From Microvelia longipes (taxonomy: Eukaryota > Arthropoda > Insecta > Hemiptera > Veliidae): a DNA stretch of 64,000 nt. Shown here in pieces: positions 58,735 through 64,000 of the stretch. The stretch covers positions 22,223,243-22,287,242 of the forward strand of contig JACMZG010001913.1 of the NCBI GenBank assembly GCA_018340805.1, written 5' to 3'. Both the position numbers and the translations under genes were made by a program. Numbering within the stretch: the stretch's first letter is position 1; every line of letters starts with the position of its first letter. The notes beneath the pieces were generated by a model. It had not been told where the DNA came from, did no database searches, and was given only the letters and a program-made list of their open reading frames with translations.

Positions 58735-59125
58735 TACTATTGCTATATTAATTATGAATATAATGAATCAAGGGAGTGAAGCGAACAGTAGCCTTTTTTA
58801 TCAAATATTATAATGAAGCAATCTTGCGAATGCGCAGTGAGCGTTTTTTTATATACTCTCAAATATATTTATAGCAATTTAGTGAGCGTAGCGAGTCATG
58901 TTTTATACTCTCACGTATATATTTATAGCAAACTAGCGAGCGAAATGAGCCTTTTTTAGTGTACCTAATTTTACACTTCACTGTTTTGCGAGCTTAGACA
59001 GCCTCTTTTTATATATAGCTTTTGCATTCTTGCGAGCGAAGAGAGCCCTTTTAATGAATTTAATATGTTGCCTCTTGATATGAGCCTAGTTATCTTGCGA
59101 AGCGCCTCTTTTTATACGCTCTTGT
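58735..59125. repeat. Tandem GCGAGCG repeats, about 5 units
   Basis: Units of about 75 bp share TATATTTATAGCAA and TAGCGAGCGAA.GAGCC followed by TTTTTTATA (58860, 58925, 58990, 59035, 59100). They directly precede the foldback element and may be part of the same element. Confidence 0.65.
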
Positions 59126-59135
59126 ATATACTTAT

Positions 59136-59757
59136 CTTACCAAAAACCATTTATATGGTAAAATATTCCCTGCCTAGTCTTTGTTTCAAAAAAGTAGGGA
59201 AATCACCTTTTCTGTCCCATGCACCAAGTCATGTCCGTATTGGGTGGAGACTCTCATAGGCGTTTCAAAGTAAAGCTGCTAGGTTGACAATAGTTAAGGG
59301 CCCTGTTTAAATTAAGAGGCAATCACCCGCTTCTTCTCCTTGGCGGCAAACCAGCTGTGTGAACGAGTGAAATATCAAACAATTCAGGTGTTCATGGAGA
59401 TTAATCATAACAGATTTTAGCAGTTATCATAATTGCAGCAGTTTTACTAACCTGCATAGATCCAGGCGTATACAAAAGAAATGAATGAATAAATATAATC
59501 AGGCACTATACCCTATATATATAGGGTATAGAGTATACCCTTGCAAACACTACCTCTAAAGGTGATGATTGAAGGAGAAGAAGCTGATGATTGCCTCTCA
59601 AAGTAAATAGGGCCCTTAACTATTGCCAACCTAGCAAATTCACTTTGAAACGCCTATGACATGACTTGGCGGGACAGGAAAGTTGATTTCCCTACTTTTT
59701 TGGACCAAAGACTTGGAGGGGAGTATTTTACCACATAAGCGGTTTTTGGTAAGATTT
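59136..59757. mobile_element. 622-bp foldback element
   Basis: Arms of about 200 bp: CTTACCAAAAACC, AAAAGTAGGGAAATCA, CATAGGCGTTTCAAAGT, TTAAGGGCCCT and GAGGCAATCA on the left are mirrored on the right. The centre contains a short palindrome ACTATACCCTATATATATAG. No ORF. Confidence 0.8.
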
Positions 59758-59999
59758 AATGACTTTTTGTACGGCTCCTGTTTTATGTAAAAACAGACGT
59801 AAACATAATACGTGTAGTAAATAAAGCTGTAAAGAGTGTCAAGGTATTAAATATACCACTCTCAAGCTTTGTTTTCTGCGGCGCGTACAACATAGGATTG
59901 ATTAATTTGGGATTTATTGATATAAGAATGTTAAAAAGGTATAAAAAAATCCAAAAGTCCTCAAACACCAAAATCCATTCATTAGTAAAGAGTGCAGAT

Positions 60000-60480
60000 G
60001 GGTCAACTTAAATAAAAGTAGCGTTCGCTAGCTAAGTTTCTAGCTCCGTGTTTAGCACAGGAATGTTGAATTTGAGATTTTATCAAGCGTAAGACAAATT
60101 CAAAAAGTCACCACATATCAAAATGTGTTCAGTACTCTTGGCTGCAGGCTAGTTTTTCGCTCCGCGTTAAGCGTAAAAACATCGATTTTAGATTTGAATG
60201 AGGTAGGAATACACACGAGCATAAGAGAAATCTATAGGCTGTAGGGGCATAAACATATAAAACTATCGTTCGCTAGCTTAGTTTTTCGCTCCGCGTACAG
60301 CTTAGGAATGTCGAATTTAAGATTTTAGGTAGGAATGCACACAAGCATAAGACGAATCCAAAAAGTTCTTATATGTCAAAATATAAGAACACTGGCAGCT
60401 TAAGTGGTTTTTTGACTAAGCGGGGTATTTTTACTTTTCTTCTTGACTTGGCGGGGCGGAACGCTGCTGGGTTTCTAAAT
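60000..60480. repeat. Tandem repeat, about 3 units of 110-130 bp
   Basis: Units contain TTCGCTAGCT.AGTTT.TCGCTCCG, AGGAATGT.GA.TT.AGATTT and AAGCATAAGACGAATCCAAA. The GC-richer CGCTCCGCG motif recalls the GCGAGCG units on the other side of the foldback, so all three blocks may be one element of about 1.7 kb. Confidence 0.6.
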
Positions 60481-61784
60481 AGCAAACTTGCGAGCATGTC
60501 ATTGATTAATTTTATTTTAACGTGAGTTCCTAATATAACACATTACTAGTTACATTATTGATCTTTTTTTTTTTGCTCCAAATGTACAATTAAGACACTA
60601 ATTACACGTAATATTAATTTATGACAATCTCTAATAAGACTAAAAAGACATAGTGAACTATGCTATAGCTTTGGTTGCTATGATAAATGCAATTACGTAA
60701 AAAATGAAAGAAATAGCCAAATTCAAAATATTTTATATTTATACAAACTTTTATTTTGATTTACTTAAAAGTTATTCATATTTTATTAATTAAAGTAATT
60801 TAAATCTTTTTAATTTATGCTTTCCATAACAATTAAATGTTTCGCAAATACTGATTGTAAAAAACTAATAAAAACTATTTCAATTTATGTGTTAAAGACT
60901 TACTAGTGTCAAATGTATATTTTGATTTTATTGATTGACATATATTGTATTGTTTAATTGTATATGCCTTGTTAATTGTATGTAGTAGGACGAATAGTTT
61001 AATAGTGACCTTTTACAATCCAAACTATATTTACCACTAAACTTATTGAAGCATTTTAAACACTATAAATAAAATAATTGTTGTCTTCATTTGTATATTA
61101 TGAATATACATATGTGTCATATGATTTTTTTAACTGTAATATTGATTTACATATATAATAATATTTAAGTTATGGTTTACATAGGAAAGACCTAGCCGAC
61201 TGAAAAGGGGCGAAGGTAGCTCCGCCTACTCCTGAATCTGACGTGTACAGTAAGTTCGAGTATACCTTAAAAAAACCTGATGACTGACATCTATCGGATA
61301 ACGCTGGAACTAAAATCCCATTTTACGCGTTATTTTCGCCAGCTTAGTACGCCTTGATAAATTAATATTTTTTATTGAAATTTTGGTTTTGAGTTCTAAG
61401 TCACATGATAAAGGGGGCCTAGTAATTACATTTTTAAAATTTTAAGTTCAAAATGAAAATTTTGATTTTAACCAGCGCGTACACGCTTGATTAAAAAAAA
61501 ATTCAAAAAAATAAAAACTAGGTACCCTTTGGCATTTTAATAGTTTTAAATTAAAAAAAAAATTACGTCTCTATCTTAAAAATTACGTACGGGAGACGTG
61601 GGATAGCATTTTAAGTTCGCGTTCCACCCACCCTTAACTCCAACAAGCTTTTTGGAGTTAAAAGTCAATAGTTGAAAAACAAGTTCTGAGCAACCAGGGA
61701 TCCTGGTGGTCATCAGGGTAAATATATTTATTAAAACATAAACAACAAGACTATAAACATTAAACTAAATAATCCTACAAATAT

Positions 61785-61975
61785 ACAATATCAAATAATG
61801 TAAGAGAAAACAACAAAAGATAAGAGTTGTCAAAAATGACGGTAACATAAGATTAGAGATGTACAGATTGTAGTTACTCTGTACTTCTCTAATCTTATGT
61901 TACCTTCATTTTTGATAAGTCTTATCTTTTGTTGTTTTCTCTTACATTATGTGATATTGTATATTTGTTATTTGG
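61785..61975. repeat. Foldback element, about 190 bp
   Basis: AAATATACAATATCA, AATGTAAGAGAAAACAACAA and GGTAACATAAGATTAGAGA are mirrored by TCTCTAATCTTATGTTACC, TTGTTGTTTTCTCTTACATT and TGATATTGTATATTT. Near-perfect arms around a 20-base loop. Confidence 0.8.
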
Positions 61976-62115
61976 TTAATTGGTGAAAAACAGTTATTAT
62001 TTATGTGAAATATTAGTTAGTCATGAAGGTTATGTGTTAAGTACTATTGGCTCTCATCGTACGTATAGCCTATCTGGGGAGTAGACTAGATTCCATCTCC
62101 ATTGTTCTAGAGTAT

Positions 62116-62536
62116 CAAAGAGACTAATACTATTAGAGGGAGGATACAACAGCTCTTATCATTCCTTGTGTAGCTAGGTGCCGTAACGGTACATTGGTGA
62201 CGTCATTATTTTTATTTTTCATAATAATTACAATTTTACATTAATATTACATTATTTTTCGACCATTTTGTTTTAAATCAAGTAAAATAAGTTTTAATTA
62301 TTATCTATTGTTGAATAAAGTGGTTTAATGTGGCATCACTGAAAAATGTCCGCCTTTAGTAGAGTGTATGCTACAAAGGAGTTGTAGAGGGGTGGGGAAG
62401 TATCTAGTCTCTCTCTAGGGAGACTATAGTAGGGGTAAGTACAGTTATGGCACCTATGGAAACTGTCTCACTTCCAGACCCCTTATCACTGTGTTAATCA
62501 GGTTCTGTACTCCCTCTAATAGTATTAGTCTCTTTG
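62116..62536. mobile_element. 421-bp hAT-like non-autonomous element
   Basis: Ends CAAAGAGACTAATACTATTA and TAATAGTATTAGTCTCTTTG are perfectly inverted. TAGAGTAT and TAGAGTAG flank them, a 7/8 match to an 8-bp duplication. Outside this, GTAGACTAGATTCCATCTCC (62082) and GTAGCCTACTAGATTCC (62541) give a further rough direct repeat. It is the less diverged relative of 34349..34763. Confidence 0.7.
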
Positions 62537-62660
62537 TAGAGTAGCCTACTAGATTCCCTCTGAATTGTTCTTACTAAGTATTTAACTGTCGTATTAATGC
62601 GATCGATTTATTATGCTGTGTGTACATAGTAAATGATTTGTTTCATAAATCTGTTTGCAG

Positions 62661-62864
62661 TAAGAGAGGTGTACATAGACAGTGGTATAGTTGACTACTG
62701 GTCATGGATAGGAGTCTGGTTTTGTTTGATATTAGCTTTACTGTGCTCTGTGTGTGGGGCTCTATTATGTCTCATCAGTAGTGCTGCTGCCCCTGCAACC
62801 GCCCCACCCTTCATACATTCCCTCACTTCTCTCCATCGATTATATTTAACATATTCACTTGCTA
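62661..62864 (+). CDS. Clarin-like protein, exon 2
   Basis: After TTTGCAG, phase 1. Encodes LREVYIDSGIVDYWSW, then a membrane helix IGVWFCLILALLCSVCGALL with CLIS, an Ala/Pro-rich loop, and the start of a further hydrophobic segment (LYLTYSLA). Ends phase 1 at A|GTAAGT. The position of helix 2 right after the intron mirrors clarin gene structure. Confidence 0.8.
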
Positions 62865-63964
62865 GTAAGTAATAACTATGGATGAATAATTTTGTTTATT
62901 TTTTATTTATATGAATGTTTTCAGTTTGTTAATCACCTATAAGTTTATTTCTGGTTATAAAAAGAGTGAATTAGATGCCATAGGCCAAATACTAAATTAG
63001 TTAATACAGATATAAATCTGGTTTTTAAATTACAGATAAAAGTAGGCTTTAATTTTATATGTTACAAAATTTATTTTGTTTTTAATTATTCAGCCAACAT
63101 TGTGGCCATCTTCAGAACAATAACTAACTTTACATAAATCTATCACAGACTACTTAAAAACATTAAAAAGTACATAAAAAATGTGAAAAAAGTACATAAA
63201 AGTTTTTTTAGCTATTGAAAAAATAGCTAAAACAAACTTAAAAAACTACATCACAGTAAAGTAATAAAATTAATGAGATACAATATCTAATAAAATTATT
63301 GAGATATTGTCTCATTAATTTTATTACTTTACTGTGATATAGTTTTTTAGCTATTTAGAACCTTTTTTATGTACTATTTAATGTTTTTAAGTAGTCTGTG
63401 ATAGTTTTATGTAAAGTTAGTTATTGTTCTAAAGATGGCCACAATGATGGCTGAATAATTAAAACAAAATATATTTTGTAACATATAGAATTAAAGCCTA
63501 CTTTTATCTGTAATTTAAGATGGAATTCTATAAACTAAGAAGTGCAACTAACGAAAAACTATAAATCTGTTTGGTTATACTCAATATCTCAACCATTGGT
63601 TATCTTAATCTCTTCTATTATAAAATAAAATCAATATATCCTTTGTCAAATTATGAATTGGGGAGTAAAGTATGAATTTTAGACAACTTCATAAGGAATT
63701 TAATTAAACTATGGTGACTGAAGTAAAAAAAAAAACAACAATGAAAGGAGTATAAACTTTTAACTAAATACATCTATATTCCAATGTTTTTAACTTTAGT
63801 TTCTAATTTTAAAATGCAACCAAGTTTAGAGACTTGACAGCTATCCTAAAAAAGTTATGGACATAAATATAAAAGTTTTGTTTAACTGACTTATTGAATT
63901 GTAAAAAAAATGTCTTACTTTCTAATATAATCTAAATATCTATATAAATATATTTTCTTTGCAG
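62865..63964. other. Intron 2 of the clarin-like gene, with a large foldback
   Basis: Nearly half is the foldback at 63028..63516. The rest is AT-rich with nothing recognised. Confidence 0.7.
63028..63516. repeat. 489-bp foldback with hammerhead-like arms
   Basis: AAATTACAGATAAAAGTAGG, CAGCCAACATTGTGGCCATC, TATCACAGACTACTTAAAAA and AATGAGATA are mirrored on the right, arms about 235 bp. On the strand leading away from the centre the arms read CTGAAGATGGCCACAATG then GGCTGAATAA, which recalls a hammerhead layout (CTGAnGA...GAAA) but with altered core bases. Confidence 0.7.
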
Positions 63965-64000
63965 TGGTCTTTGAGCTAATAGGAGGTGGTCTATGGACAT
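63965..64000 (+). CDS. Clarin-like protein, exon 3 (cut by window edge)
   Basis: After TTTGCAG; completes Met across the junction and reads MVFELIGGGLWT before the window ends. Gly-rich hydrophobic sequence fits a third membrane helix. Confidence 0.7.

Larger units (their letters stand above)
56647..62660. other. 6.0-kb intron 1 of the clarin-like gene
   Basis: The coding frame joins directly (S-L-R, phase 1 to phase 1). Repeat content: a MITE, a hAT element, a large foldback with flanking tandem repeats, a hairpin element and a DNA element, listed separately. 60490-61180 and 61200-61700 show nothing. Confidence 0.7.

Overview
The window is animal nuclear DNA: AT-rich, with GT-AG introns, dense (TA)n tracts and many transposon remnants. 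The host genes and the types of mobile element point to an arthropod, most likely an insect. A hemipteran-like genome is plausible but cannot be shown from the sequence.

Host gene 1 (+ strand, 3834..45971) is the 3' three quarters of a furin/PCSK5-type proprotein convertase. I resolve 16 exons. All have canonical splice sites and every exon phase joins, giving about 839 residues of open frame. In order these are: the rest of the subtilisin catalytic domain (oxyanion Asn and catalytic Ser present; catalytic Asp and His lie upstream of the window), the P (Homo B) domain, a long Cys-rich furin-repeat region, one transmembrane helix, and a short basic cytoplasmic tail ending in TAG. The architecture is that of insect Fur2 or vertebrate PCSK5B. 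Host gene 2 (+ strand, from 56415 past the right edge) is a four-helix membrane protein, best matched to the clarin family. Three exons are visible.

Most of the remaining DNA is mobile-element material in introns and between the genes. The most striking element is a 4,942-bp insertion (6834..11775) in the first visible furin intron. It has AG...CT termini, a perfect 6-bp target duplication (ATTGTT) and terminal inverted repeats of about 785/799 bp, the hallmarks of Polinton/Maverick integration. It is only about a third of a normal Polinton's length. It carries a broken double-jelly-roll capsid-type gene, a zinc-finger remnant, an intact unknown ORF and a broken ORF of a mobile-element-associated family. 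I see no DNA polymerase or integrase.

A second theme is Penelope-like retroelements and hammerhead ribozymes: a GIY-YIG endonuclease fragment at the left edge, intact-looking hammerheads at 701, 28950, 43790(-) and 43951(+), and several decayed ones. The 43721..44008 insertion holds two opposed hammerheads and is bounded by a 12-bp direct repeat. Other elements include two non-autonomous hAT-like elements with perfect 8-bp target duplications (15184..15639 and 57399..58229), a third with a 7/8 match (62116..62536), a mariner-like MITE (13518..14002), a four-copy MITE family, several foldback elements and several minisatellites.

By region: 1-3.8 kb, Penelope/hammerhead remnants and a dispersed repeat; 3.8-46 kb, furin exons separated by repeat-laden introns; 46-56.4 kb, intergenic; 56.4-64 kb, clarin-like gene with hAT and foldback elements in its introns.
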